From Brasenia schreberi (lineage: Eukaryota > Streptophyta > Magnoliopsida > Nymphaeales > Cabombaceae), in NCBI GenBank assembly GCA_036023115.1, contig JAYKKT010000048.1:8531001-8595000 (forward strand): 64,000 nucleotides of DNA, written 5' to 3'. The notes beneath the pieces are model-generated. The model was not told the origin of the DNA. It saw nothing but the letters and a program-made list of their open reading frames with translations, and did not search any database. This document shows, piece by piece, positions 52,701-63,730 of this stretch; positions within the stretch are counted from its first letter, which is position 1; the number at the start of each line of letters is the position of its first letter. The translations under genes were made by a program, and so were the position numbers.

Positions 52701-53755
52701 TAAAAAACTTATACATAAATTGTTTTATGGTTTTCTAGATTATTTTAATAGTAGAAGTGATTGTTTTGATTAATAAAAGATGGAGAAATGGTAAAAAGGT
52801 GTTAGAGAAGAACAAGTCTTTGAATTGGTGGAAGAATGTCAAATAAGAGATTAATGATTCTGCATATAAAACTATCCTTCCTCTTTTTTTCTCTCAATAT
52901 ATATGAAATGCGTGCATAATTTATTTTTTTGGGTATCGGCTCTTACATATCGAAGAAAATCTGCAGCCGAGTATCGAAGCTCTGATCAGTAATCTGAGAC
53001 CAGTACTCGTACAGATCATCCCTCGTTATTTTCTCGACGGAGCTCATTCTCCGCCGTCGGCTCAACGCATCGAACAGTTCAAGAGCAAACTCCTTCGAGT
53101 CCATTCCTACAAACCACAAAACAGCCAAAAATTCCGATCACCCACCTCCTGACTCGGCTGAAATTCAGTGCAACAAGAGCGAACCGGGTGGTGACTAAGA
53201 AGCTATACCGATACACTGAGCGAAGCTGTTCCGATGGAGCCAACCATCCTGGTTGAGCAGCTGGAAGTTGGCCTCGACGTCAGCCCAGACGTTGACGCCG
53301 GAGTTGGCTCCCCTGCTGATGAACCGGAGCCCGTTTATCGCCTTCCGTGCGCTGCACTGTGCCCGGTCGAGCTCGACCCGCTGCCGGCGCAGCGCACGGG
53401 CGGCCATAGCAGCGTAGTTCGGGGAGCCGGAGCCGCATATATGGCCCCATGTGCGTCGCATCTCTCCCTTCAGCTCCTGCGAGAATTGTCTCAGCCTTTG
53501 GTTCGCTGGGCTCCGGCCCATTGCCGACCCTGGCGACGTGGCCTCCGTCCCGCCATCTTCTCTCCCAAACTGCTTGGTCGCCGGTTCCACGCTGCGTAGT
53601 ACGATCGTGTCGTCGTGAAAATCTAGCGTCACCTCAATGTATTCTTCCTCCGTGTCCGACCCGCTTCTCGACCTCACCGGCCTGCTGCCGCCGCCGCTTG
53701 CAGCCGGCGTCCTCCGCCTTTCGTGCCCATCATCCATTATCATCTTACTTGGCAT
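43406..53755 (-). CDS. RBOH: Respiratory burst oxidase homologue (NADPH oxidase), RBOHH/J-like
   Basis: Plasma-membrane enzyme that passes NADPH electrons through FAD and two hemes to extracellular oxygen, giving superoxide; Ca2+-regulated. Exons, minus strand: 53755-53209, 53106-52947, 52464-52416, 51962-51849, 48942-48523, 48348-47965, 47875-47780, 47174-47059, 46856-46689, 46576-46411, 45838-45647, 45560-45432, 44471-44393, 43515-43406. Phases agree and give 909 residues plus TAA. Visible features: Ser/Arg-rich N-terminus; EF-hand loop [12 protein letters not shown] (238-249); ferric-reductase core with heme-ligand pairs at H429/H443 and H531/H544; FAD motif HPFSITS (630-636); NADPH motif GLGIGATPF (712-720); C-terminal FHKEHF. 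The linker before '[19 protein letters not shown]' and the phrase '[22 protein letters not shown]' favour the pollen RBOHH/J group over RBOHD/F, from memory of the families. Intron 4 needs a GC donor. The gene looks intact. Confidence 0.96.
43790..44040. repeat. GGTTCC-family element in RBOH intron 13
   Basis: After an (AT)n run at 43801-43831, TAAACATGGCCG (43848) opens a segment of GGTTCC/GGAACC words that closes at GGACATGTCTA (about 44040). Flanks ACTTTTAG and ACTCTTAG are similar. Confidence 0.55.
44812..44886. repeat. Compound (AT)n(GA)n microsatellite
   Basis: AT units followed by GA units in RBOH intron 13. Similar smaller tracts lie at 44522-44556 and 45385-45410. Confidence 0.9.
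47259..47658. repeat. Long perfect inverted repeat in RBOH intron 7
   Basis: The left arm begins at 47259 (CATGTAATACTTAATTGG) and runs to about 47416. The right arm, about 47501-47658, is its exact reverse complement. The ~84-base spacer holds a third copy of an internal ~35-base phrase (AACTAGGTTCAAGTG...) in the right-arm orientation. A transcript of the intron would fold into a hairpin of about 158 bp. Confidence 0.93.
49440..49790. repeat. Imperfect duplication with (CT)n(AT)n tracts
   Basis: CATTGGATGTAA...AATTATAGCTTTC...TTGATTGATTCCACTA...GGACA followed by a CT run and an AT run occurs twice (from about 49454 and about 49624) with scattered differences. It lies in RBOH intron 4. Confidence 0.8.
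50524..50650 (+). mobile_element. tRNA-derived SINE, copy 2
   Basis: A-box-like TTAGCTCAACGGTAGGG and B-box-like GAGTTCGACTCCC are about 45 bases apart, followed by GGATGCATGTG and an A-rich tail. It is the same family as the copies at 28308 and 51701. It lies in RBOH intron 4. Confidence 0.7.
50972..51643 (+). mobile_element. Non-autonomous hAT-like element carrying an RRM gene fragment, copy B
   Basis: Ends CTATGTCACAC (50972) and ATGTGACTTAG (ending 51643), the same termini as copy A but inverted. A perfect 8-bp duplication CCAACAAA lies at 50964-50971 and 51644-51651. The plus strand from about 51318 to 51522 encodes one RRM domain: '[20 protein letters not shown]', RNP1-like 'RGFGFIIF' and '[15 protein letters not shown]'. 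It stops at the usual exon boundary after 'GRTV' of plant hnRNP1-type genes. The frame is open, with Thr-Phe for the usual Leu/Ile-Phe. It lies in RBOH intron 4, antisense to the gene. Confidence 0.9.
51701..51831 (+). mobile_element. tRNA-derived SINE, copy 3, next to a splice donor
   Basis: A box TTAGCTCAATGGCAGGG, B box GAGTTTGACTCTC, then GTGTGCACGTG and a poly-A tail. Flanked by AAGCCAAAGAA (51690-51700) and AAGTCAAAGAA (51832-51842), an 11-bp target duplication with one mismatch. The exon 4 donor of RBOH begins at 51848, only six bases beyond the duplication. Confidence 0.8.
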
Positions 53756-55098
53756 TTATACCGATCTTGATCACAATCAATTGAGAATTCTTCTTTGTCA
53801 AACTCTCTTCAAAACAATGCTAGCGGCGAAAAGAAGAATGATGATCGCTCGATTTTAATGCTTGCCAGCGTAGAAGAGAGTTGAAATTTTCAACGTTAGA
53901 ATGGAGAATGATACTCGTATCCTATATCGCCAACCACCTTTTTAAAATTTGAACAAACTATAAAAAATCATAACCCTGCTCATTCTGTCTTTTTCTCCCA
54001 AAGTGGTTGGAAGATGAATTCTGCAACTTACTTGTGCCCAGCTTGCCGTGTGGAGACGGCTTCGTTAAATACATCGAAAGTCTCGCTACTTTTTTCGCAT
54101 TTTTTTAAGGTATTAATGCAATAATATTATCTTTCTCCATCGGTTATTTACACTTTCTATTATCTACACATTTTTTTTCACTCAATACCAAAATTACCTA
54201 CCGTACTTCTCTCATTTTCATTCCAACATTTCTATCTCCTCTTTCTAAATGTCCTTCCGCACCGAATGTCTCCTTTCCCATTCAATTACAATAAAGTATA
54301 TTTGGTTTAATCTTTTTTTTCCGACAACATAGGGTTCACTTACCATTGTTGTCTTTTTCGCAGCTCTATATATAATTTTAATAAATTTCATTGAAAAAAT
54401 AAAACAAAGAAGAAAAAGAAAATAAAAAACAACAGACATTGAAACTAAAAACGAAATCAATAATAAGAAAAGACAGAACTCAATAATATGAAAACAACAA
54501 AAACCATAAGAACCAATAACAAAAGGAAAAAGAAAAAAGTTACAAAAAATTGAAAATAAAAACTCAGACATATGATGAAAGAGACGTGCGTCTCCCCAAC
54601 ATGAGAGACGCGGGTCACGCTTGTCTTTTTCGTCTAGGATGGCTAGTTTTTAATTTATATTCCGTTCTAAAAATCAATCAAAACAACTAATAAAAAATAG
54701 AAAAATAAAAACCAAATATTCAAATTAGCCACTTTTATCCTTTCTTTTATTCTTACTTTCGATTCCTCATTTTTTTTCATTTTTTGACGGATTTCATTCC
54801 ATTTCTTTTTATGAAAATAGTTGTAGATCTAATAATATGTTGAAACGAGTCAGAGAGCGAAGAATGAAAAGAAGAATGGTCGAAAATAAGGATTGGAAGC
54901 GTATTCACGCATGAGGAGAGAGAAAGTCTTGTTTGAAGTATATTTTCATAATTACTAAAAGTGATCAAAAGTATTTTTCGAAAAGCAAGAAAAAAGGGTA
55001 TGTAGGGTAAAAAGATGTGCGTGTATCAATCAAATATGCTCCTTTGAAAATCTTAAATTTTTTTAAATTACTCATGCTACCGATAAAAGGGAATAGGT

Positions 55099-55100
<2 letters not shown>
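53756..55100. other. RBOH 5' flank, nothing recognised
   Basis: AT-rich sequence upstream of the RBOH start should hold its promoter and 5' UTR. I could not fix a TATA box or transcription start. Open frames here (for example 54571-54245 minus) are low-complexity. Confidence 0.45.
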
Positions 55101-55123
<23 letters not shown>

Positions 55124-55182
<59 letters not shown>

Positions 55183-55647
55183 AGAGATAGAAAAAGAGGG
55201 AGCATTATTGCATGTCAAGGCTCTTGTACACGCCTCGTTTATGGGTGCAAAAGCTTTCCTATTTCAGATTTCCGTGTAGTTCTGTTAGGATGCTTTTATT
55301 AGGACATTTTTTGCTTGCCAGGCGAGTTGGTAGAGTGCTCAATCAAGTTCGATATTCATTCTCTCTCAAACATCTCTTTCCCCACCTATGTGCGTGCGCA
55401 CATACACATACATGTATACGTAGAGAGTGTGGACATTGATAGACTGAGAATGAACGTTGAGAATTTAGCAATTCTCATTCTCTCTCTATATCTATCTATC
55501 TATCTATATACTTTGTAGAGCGTGAGTGTAATATGATTATTCTTATTATTTTGTAAAATAATTTTTATTATTTTAAATTATATTGAAGTGCTTAAAAATC
55601 AAAGGAGAGAGAGGCATGAGTGTGAGCCTGTGAATGGTCAAGTCTGG

Positions 55648-55708
<61 letters not shown>

Positions 55709-56175
55709 AGAGATAGAAAAAGAGGGAGCATTATTGCATGTCAAGGCTCTTGTACACGCCTCGTTTATGGGTGCAAAAGCTTTCCTATTTCAGATTTCCG
55801 TGTAGTTCTGTTAGGATGCTTTTATTAGGACATTTTTTGCTTGCCAGGCGAGTTGGTAGAGTGCTCAATCAAGTTCGATATTCATTCTCTCTCAAACATC
55901 TCTTTCCCCACCTATGTGCGTGCGCACATACACATACATGTATACGTAGAGAGTGTGGACATTGATAGACTGAGAATGAACGTTGAGAATTTAGCAATTC
56001 TCATTCTCTCTCTATATCTATCTATCTATCTATATACTTTGTAGAGCGTGAGTGTAATATGATTATTCTTATTATTTTGTAAAATAATTTTTATTATTTT
56101 AAATTATATTGAAGTGCTTAAAAATCAAAGGAGAGAGAGGCATGAGTGTGAGCCTGTGAATGGTCAAGTCTGGGG
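55124..56175. repeat. Perfect 526-bp tandem duplication
   Basis: 55124-55649 is followed by 55650-56175. By eye every base outside the (AT)n tract is identical. Each unit starts within an (AT)n run and ends GTCAAGTCTGGGG. Each contains GCGAGTTGGTAGAGTGC and AAGTTCGATATTC about 15 bases apart, weakly tRNA-like, and a (TATC)n tract. Confidence 0.95.
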
Positions 56176-56396
56176 GACGATCCAACTAAACAAGTTTCTG
56201 CAAATATGAAATCCAAGCCCAGATAGCACATAACAATATCTTATAATTGGATCAGGATATGATTCAATATAGATAAAAAGGCCCCAAAAATATTAAAAGG
56301 TGAAACCGAAACCCAACCAGCAGGAGTTCATTAGTTTCGAAACTGCTGATAAATAATATTAAAATGTAAAGCTCGTTTTTTTAATAGGCATGGTTT

Positions 56397-56748
56397 CAAC
56401 TAGACATGTCCGGTTCCGATTTGCCAGGAACCGGAACCAAACTTCTCAAAGACCGGTTCCGGTTTTTTGGCGGTTCTAATTTTGATTTCGGAACTGTTCT
56501 GGAACCGCTAGGGCTTTTTTTTTGAAAGGCAAGGAAGAAAGCGTAACTCTACGAGTCGAACTCCCCACCAACTGCAACGGTGGGGAACACCTACTATTAA
56601 GCTACTGCTTAGTTTGTGATAATGCATTAAAAAAAAAAAAAAACTATAACCGCTGATTTCGATTCTGGGCCAGTTACCGCTGGTTCCACGGCAGTGCGGT
56701 TCTGTTTGAACCACCGGGCCAAATTCCAAACCAAGCATGTAGTTTGAA
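56397..56748. repeat. GGTTCC-family element with an internal SINE-like insert
   Basis: AGACATGTCCGGTTCC near 56403 opens the element and CCAAACCAAGCATGTA closes it near 56743. Within it, 56515-56625 read on the minus strand has a TAGCTTAATAGTAGG A-box-like and GAGTTCGACTC B-box-like sequence ending in poly-A, consistent with a SINE inserted into the element. Confidence 0.6.
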
Positions 56749-56749
56749 C

Positions 56750-58025
56750 TGTCTCTCCTTATGATCAGTTGGCTGTTGGTAGTACCTTACAGTTCCATGC
56801 TTGTATCAGTGATAGTTACATTAAAAACAGTTTAAGTGGAAACGGAGTTTGCTCCTCTCTCTCTCTCTCTATCTATATATATATATATATGTTTGTGTGT
56901 GTTTTCTCCTTTCCCTCTCTCTATATATAATGGATGGATAGAAAGATAGAGAGAGAAAAGGTGAGAGTTGTTAGACTCTCGTAATCTTAGTATGCAATGG
57001 AATTGAAACAAGAGCAGTTAGAAACTTTGACAAATCAAAATTTTCAAGATTTGATGGACTGCAAGTTACAGGAACTTATATATACATATATTTATTTATG
57101 AAGATCACGTACTGTAGGATATGTTTTCCGCCTGGCCAGTCCAACCTTGTCACCCTTTCTCTTTCCTACAGTGGGCCATGACAGAGGAGAGGGTTGAACT
57201 CTCTCCATGATTGCGCAAAAGAACCTTAGCTAGTTTTGAGTGGGATGAATGTAATAAAAATATTTTTTAATACTTTTTTAAAGTTCCTTAAAGAATTTGA
57301 ACTTTCACTTACCCTCTAGTGATAATGTTCATTCACACCCAATCATTATTTTTTAAGAGAAGTATAATAATATATTTTTTTGTATATTTTTAAAAACTTT
57401 AGAAATTAGAAATTATATTTATCTAAGTGAAAAACAATGGGTAGATATGAGTGAACTTATGATTCGGTTTTCTATATATATACATGTGTGTGTGTGTGCA
57501 TGCACGTGTGCGCACATGCATGTGTGTATTTAGGAAGGCATGCTTGCAAATGTTTCCTGTTTTCATGACCAATGATTAACATCATTTATACGGAATGTGT
57601 GACAAAGTACTAGCATGTATACCAAAGCACTAACAATGTTCTAGAAATAATTAAAAACTGGAGTATGGTAGAGAACTTCAATTTATCGAAGTTGGTTGTA
57701 TTTCGATTTTAGACTCCTTGATCATGTCACTAACCAAAACAACAACCTTGAGTTCTTCAATTAAAGAAGCACGGTTGCCTTCAAACCCAAGAGCATATTC
57801 CTCTGTAGGGCTGGAGAGCAAGATGAGCTGCTTGTTTCTGGGTTCGTGCTGCCCTCGCCGTTGCCCGACCCGGGTTCGAATCTAATAAGTTAAACAGGGC
57901 TCATCTCATGTAAATTTGCGAACCGATCCTGTTTCTTTGGCCTCAGACCAAATCAACTCGTGGTTGAGTATGAACACTCTTTTACATCATATCTACTACA
58001 TGACCAAATTCCCACTTTTCTCGTT
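56750..58025. other. Intergenic, simple repeats only
   Basis: Contains (CT)n, (TA)n and (TG)n tracts. At 57800-57885 there is a tRNA-like scrap with a good B box (GGGTTCGAATC) that could be a decayed SINE. No gene was seen. Confidence 0.4.
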
Positions 58026-58031
58026 GAGGCC

Positions 58032-58157
58032 ATTCCAACTGTTATGAACTGCCAGAAAATATAATTCCGACTGTCGTAAATGTAATTCCGGCCTATTCCA
58101 ACTGTTATCAACTGCTAGAAAATATAATTCCGACTGTCGTAAAGGTAGTTCCGACGG
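58032..58157. repeat. Two tandem 63-bp units
   Basis: CCAACTGTTATGAACTGCC... at 58035 recurs at 58098 with a few substitutions, both followed by AAAATATAATTCCGACTGTCG. The minus-strand open frame across it ('LRQSELYFLAV' twice) is a by-product. Confidence 0.8.
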
Positions 58158-58199
58158 TCCGAAATGATCCGGTGTACTTAGCTGCAATAGGTCAGAGTT

Positions 58200-59150
58200 T
58201 TACTTTTACAGTAAAAACTGCCTAGTGCCCTCTAAAGTTACTTATAACTGAATCAAATGAACATACATTACATTTTTGCAAAGACAAATATGTGATTTGT
58301 AAGAAGAAAGGTTTAATAAGCTAGCGAGCTTTTGCATTTATCCTAAATGAGCAAACGGAGAAGTCATGAATGATTGTTTAAGTAGTATTTCTTCTTCTTT
58401 GTTTCTTTATTTTGTACAAATACAGTAAAAGAAAACTGGCATGCTCGTTCGTACAAAAGGAAGGACGAGAGCGAGTAAAGGGAGTCTATGGGGCACAAGT
58501 TCAACTAACTAAGACTCGGAAAAAGAAGAGTTGTGAGCCGGATTATAACATTTGTACCCTTTTTGAGTAGCAGATAGCCAATTAAAAATCACCACTATAA
58601 GATATCTCCAAAATCAAGTTTCTCCCATGCATGAAAAAAAGATGAATGCAATAAATCAATAAGATACCAAAGTGGATGATTGACTCAAACAGTTGCATCA
58701 ACTTCATCAATTTAAATAATTAATGGAGGCCAGGTGATTGATTAAGGTTCCCATTTGCAATGAGGAAACATGTATATTGCTTATCAAATATGTAAGTATG
58801 GTTGTACATTCCAATCCCTTGAACTTATTAATTTGTCCAAGTGGGAGAAATGAAGAGCAATTTGTTAGGTTTGCTTCGTCTCCTGCCCATGGCGGATTGC
58901 GTTCTCCCTTGCTCGAAATTCAGATAGCAGCGTGCACGAATGAACCCGTGAGGTGCAATATATTTATAATATAATAATCTACCAAGACCAAAAACCATAA
59001 TCAAAACCATGCATTTTTCCAATACGAACATGAATATAGTTAACCCACTATAGAATGCAACCTTATGTGTCATTCTCAAGTAGGCGAATGGTCGGTCTAA
59101 GACTAGACCCCTTCCTTATGGAAAAGATTAAGAGTTTCCAAGTCTTCTCC
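58200..59150. other. Intergenic, nothing recognised
   Basis: No coding frame, RNA gene or terminal repeat could be supported. Confidence 0.45.
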
Positions 59151-59789
59151 TTATCAGTGGCCGATCTACATTGAGCCAAGAAGGGGTGTCTGCCCCTCCT
59201 CAAATTTGAGAATATCCTCTCAAAGCTCTTTGAACTAAGGTTCATGAGATACCAACTATATAAAAGGACATGAGTTTGTTACGTACCTGATAAAAAGCAA
59301 TATATAGTCGCATGTTAGATATAAGATTTTATAGATTAGACCTTGTTCTTTTTTGCTAGCAGTTTCAAGTTATCTTGTGCATTAAATATGGAATCTGTCT
59401 TTGACATGAAACTATGGTTTCATAAGCCCAATTTAAATTAAAAACTTTCGCACCAGGAAAGAAGCGAGTCACAAGAACTAAACCCAGGATTTCGCATTAA
59501 AACCCCAAGTGCTTCCTTCTCTTGTACAGTCAAAGATCTATATTAAAGTTATGACAAGGTGAGACATCGATCTCAACTAAATTTTGAAGAAAAAAAACGT
59601 GTATAGTCTTTTATTGAAACCTTGGGTGTAATTATAGCCACCATTCCAGTAAACAGTGGACTATTTTGAGTCTATATCTTGCCTAAACAAAAAGAAGAAA
59701 AAAATGCCCACAATTTTAACCGTGGGCTATAATGAATCCTTCACTATTTTAGCCTCACTTCAAGAAAACTTTCTAGATCCGCAACTGTT
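59151..59789. mobile_element. Element related to the CAGTGG MITE
   Basis: CAGTGGCCGATCTACATTGAGCC at the left matches the left end at 28026. CTAGATCCGCAACTG near 59789 is a plausible inverted right end. A clean target duplication was not found. Confidence 0.45.
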
Positions 59790-60296
59790 CATAAGTGACT
59801 GGTTTTGGTTTCTCTCTTGGTAAATATCCTATTCCCTTTTCGTGCTAGCGGAAATCTGAAATTTTCCGACTAGCGGTGGAGAAATTCCGGCATTTGAATG
59901 CACCATGTGGAGGTTGGTATGTCTAGTTGTTATGCATGTCATGCAAATGGTGTGCATGCCCCAAATTAGCATATAAATATAGGTAAGCAGTACCATATAC
60001 ACATCAAAACTAATATATTAGTGACTAAAAATCATACAACATTCATTTATAAATCGAACCTCTAAGATCTTCAGAATCATAATTTAAGAGGAACAAGCAA
60101 GCTTCCCAACTGACAATCCTACACTAACTATATGAGATTTCCCTTAGCACCACGTTGGTCTATGTTTTGAACCCTTCATCAGTTAAAAATGATGTTAGGT
60201 GTGATGCCTTCGCCGACTTGTCGACGAAGAAAAGAAAGAAAGAAACATGGTACCTACTTTTCTCTCTCTCTTTTTTTTTGGTAAATGGGGATTGAT

Positions 60297-61165
60297 ATGG
60301 CCGGTTGGCCACCGGCCGTGGATGGTTTCAACTAGAATTGAACCATGTCAGGAATTGGCTGGAACCGAAACAGGAGACAACCCGATTGTATTCTGACTCT
60401 ACCTTCCATGGAACATGAATTGGGTTAAAACCAGAACCGGCGATTGCAAAACAATCATTTCCATATTTGTTTGATGTTAAATCTTTTAATATCTTTTTCC
60501 TGTGTCAATGGTGAGGACTCAAGCCGGAACTGTAACTGAAATCGGCAGTTCCAAATCGGAACCAGCCCAAGACTCGGTTCCTAATTCCAGGAAAACCTGA
60601 ACAAGCCATGTGTATTTAGGAGGCCAAAGCTAGATGCATGCCCCAGGTATTGAACTCATGACCTTCAGCTTGTGAGTTGACTCCCTAGCCAACAAGAGGT
60701 TCATGAGCAAATAAAGATATGCTGGTTGTCTGGTATTAGACCGCTTATTCTAGGCAATATGGGCTCTAACGCCCTTGCTGCTCGTGGGGGTTTGATTCTT
60801 GTGTGGGTGTATATGTGTGTTTATGTAACGAACCAGTGACAAAATTGAACCGGCTCTCTTCCGGTTCTGATTCTGCACTTTCAGGTCTAGTTCCCTGTCC
60901 GGTTTTATAAGGGTTCTAGTTTCCGGTAAGGACCTGGTTTACTTCTGGTTTTGTTTGGGAAAACATGCATTAAGGGTGGGATTTTGAAACATCGAAAGCA
61001 AAATATGGTTCGGAACTCTCAGTTTCAACCGAACTGCCAGTTCTGGTTCCGCTTTCTGAAAGGTGAAAACTTTACCAAAATAAGGAGTTTCAGGATTCCT
61101 GGTCCAGCTCCCCGGTTTTCAGGTCCGTTTGAACCAACGGGCCTAGTCCAAACCGGCCACTTCGC
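60297..61165. repeat. Two GGTTCC-family elements with a SINE-like scrap between
   Basis: 60297-60612 opens with ATGGCCGGTTGG and closes with GAACAAGCCATGT. 60836-61165 has ACCGGCTCTCTTCCGGTTC and GTCCAAACCGGCC words. Between them, 60741-60830 (GGGCTCTAACGCCC, GGTTTGATTC) resembles the SINE family. Confidence 0.5.
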
Positions 61166-61169
61166 TTTG

Positions 61170-61921
61170 AACCTGTATCGGATCATGACCGTCTTTTGTA
61201 TCTAATCAATGGTCACCCTATGCCAAATCGCAGCCGTCGAATGTATTACCCTACGTCGATAATCTATTGTATCAACAGCTAAGATCTTGTTTAATCCTGA
61301 CCGTTGGATAAATATATTTCTTAATTTAAGATACGAAGAAGTTGGTGGACTTCTGAGATCGTGTTGTATCTGTCCGAATCCCTTCACCTGCTGATCAAAT
61401 TGGCACCTCATAATGGGTCCTATGTGTGTGTTCGTAAGACTTTTGCAGCCCGGTTCGTGTTGGCTTAAGCATCCCTCGCCATCGAATAGGCACATCTACT
61501 CATTCAGTTCAGGAATTCGACACTCGAATTGACCATCAATATAAGGGTAGAGATGGTAACACTGACCCGACCCGTGCAGCGGGAATGCCTGGTTTGAAGC
61601 TGACCGGCTTGGATATGGGGGATAAGATGCCCCGACTGATACCCGACCCAATAATCCAACTCGTACCTGAACTATATACATATATATATATATAAGGAGA
61701 GAGAATAGTACATACGCACACTCCATACTCAAACCTGCTTTATTATCTCAACAATTCAGTCTTTACAATAAATAGTTAAGGTGATGGAGCAAAATTGGGT
61801 GCATTAAATGCAAACTAATAGTATATTATTTTTAAATTCAAATCTCTTCGATTGATTATACAAATTGAATGGTAGAAATATTTAAATGTATTTGAACATG
61901 CATTGGTGTGAGTAATGTTTC

Positions 61922-61954
<33 letters not shown>

Positions 61955-62145
61955 ATAGACTGGATCTTGACAAACACTAAGGTTCTTCACTCATACTTAC
62001 GGTTGCTTTTTGACAGTACGAGTATAATAAAGTGGTCTTTCATTAATTTTAAGATATTCGGTAACATTTGAAATTACATTCATGCTATAAAAAAAAATTG
62101 TTGAACATGAGTGAGTAGCATCGGTGGTGAACAAGATCCAGTTTT

Positions 62146-62186
<41 letters not shown>

Positions 62187-62740
62187 CACACATACTTGTG
62201 TTTTCTTCACCTTTTTATTTTGGTACAAAAGGGACGTCGAAACCAGTTTCGTGACCCAAGTATGGAACTCACGCCCTTCAACTTGAGTCAACCCCGTAGC
62301 CAGATGTGCTATTGCTCTTCATGTGTGCTTCTACTGCTTGGTTTTCCCAAAACATATTCCTTTCATCTTTCTCAAACACTTTCAATAAAACATATGAATG
62401 AAAACTGTGGCTCACCTCATCATGTAAAGAACTCATAACTTTCAATTTATTTTTTATTTAGTTTAATTTATTTTTTCTTTAGGGATCGTCGTTTTTATGG
62501 ACTAAATGGCCGTTCATCCAGGACACCATCGTTAGGTAACTGAGTGTTAGTATTAACACAAGGCAAATGAGAGAAAATGGACTCCTACCACTTGATTGCC
62601 GTCTCCATACTACGTAGTCCCTTTCGAGTCTTTTCTAAGATAAATACAATAATTACAATAAACTATTCAAAATTTAAGAAGAAATCAATAACTTAAAAGA
62701 GTGGGTGATGAACAGGTGAAGGATTTCTATAAGAGCTTTA
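61170..62740. other. Intergenic, microsatellites only
   Basis: (TA)n tracts lie at 61677-61694, 61938-61955 and 62148-62184. The rest shows no gene or element that I can support. Confidence 0.45.
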
Positions 62741-62747
62741 GGTACAT

Positions 62748-63013
62748 AGACATGGCCCGTTTCAAACTGGTTGAAACCGTACCCGAAACCGGAGAGGACC
62801 TGGTTTGGTTCTGGTTCCAGCTTATATAGAACCGAAACTAGTAGTTTTTGAATCATCAGTTTTATAATTTTTTGATATTTTTTATCAAAATTAAAAATTT
62901 GTTAATATTTTTGGCTTATACCGAAACCGATGATTTTAAACCGGCACCCGAGCTGGCTGATCCCGGTTTGGTTCTGGTTCCTCATTACAGGCAAACCAGA
63001 ACCAGCCATGTCT
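62748..63013. mobile_element. Best-bounded GGTTCC-family element
   Basis: Starts AGACATGGC and ends GCCATGTCT, an exact 9-bp terminal inverted repeat. Flanks AGGTACAT (62740-62747) and TGGTACAT (63014-63021) agree at 7 of 8 bases, consistent with an 8-bp target duplication. The 266-bp interior is GGTTCC/GGAACC-rich with an AT-rich centre and no coding sequence. Confidence 0.72.
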
Positions 63014-63106
63014 TGGTACATATAACCCATGTTGAGAATTGTCTATTGTTTTAAAACATAACTCGCATAGCTTATGTAATCCTTTTACCTGGGTCGAAGC
63101 GCATGT

Positions 63107-63730
63107 GGCAGATCTATATTTAGGCCAGATGGGGCTTATGCTCCATCCCTAATTTGAAATTTTAAAGAAAAACAGTATAGCCCATGGTTAAAACTGTGAG
63201 CTATATAATACAAATATTTGAATATTTTAAAGGAAAACAGTATAGCCCACAATTAAAACTGTGAGCTGTATAATGCAGAGCCCATGACCATGGGCTATTC
63301 TCCCCACCTGTGGGATATTTTTGCAAGGTAAATGTTTTCCTCTTAGAGTTTGGAAAACTAGAAGAACTGGGCCATTGATCGATTTCGAAACCAGCTCGAT
63401 GGTTCCAAACAAAATTGAACTGGGGCAGGAACTGGCTGGAATCAGAATTGTAGAGACCGGGCCTGGAACTAGACCTGGAACCTGGGACCACCTAGTTTGG
63501 TTCTAGTTCTACCTTCCATGAAACCAAAATCGACCCGAAACCAGAACCGGTTGTTTCGAATAGTCGGTTCCTTATATTTATTATTTTCAAATTCTCAAAA
63601 TATTTTTTACCGTTCTAGATAGTTTGAGGCTCAAACCGGAACCAAAATCAAACTAGCCCAGTCCCAGTTTGGTTGCGGGCAAACCGGAATAAGAGATTCC
63701 AGTTTACCTAGAACCAACCATGTCTACGTG
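63107..63730. repeat. CAGTGG-MITE relative followed by another GGTTCC-family element
   Basis: GTGGCAGATCTATATTTAGGCC at 63110 resembles the MITE left ends at 28026 and 59151. It is followed by two tandem copies of an ~70-base phrase (AACAGTATAGCCCA...AAACTGTGAGCT). From about 63340 to 63724 lies GGTTCC/GGAACC-rich sequence ending AACCAACCATGTCTA. Confidence 0.5.

Noticed and set aside
55310..55365. tRNA gene in the tandem duplication
   Set aside because: The A-box-like and B-box-like words are too close together and no acceptor stem can be formed. At most it is a decayed SINE.
58032..58157. Short repeats as a CRISPR-like array
   Set aside because: Only two adjacent, diverged 63-bp units with no spacers, in a plant nuclear sequence. 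It is a simple tandem duplication.
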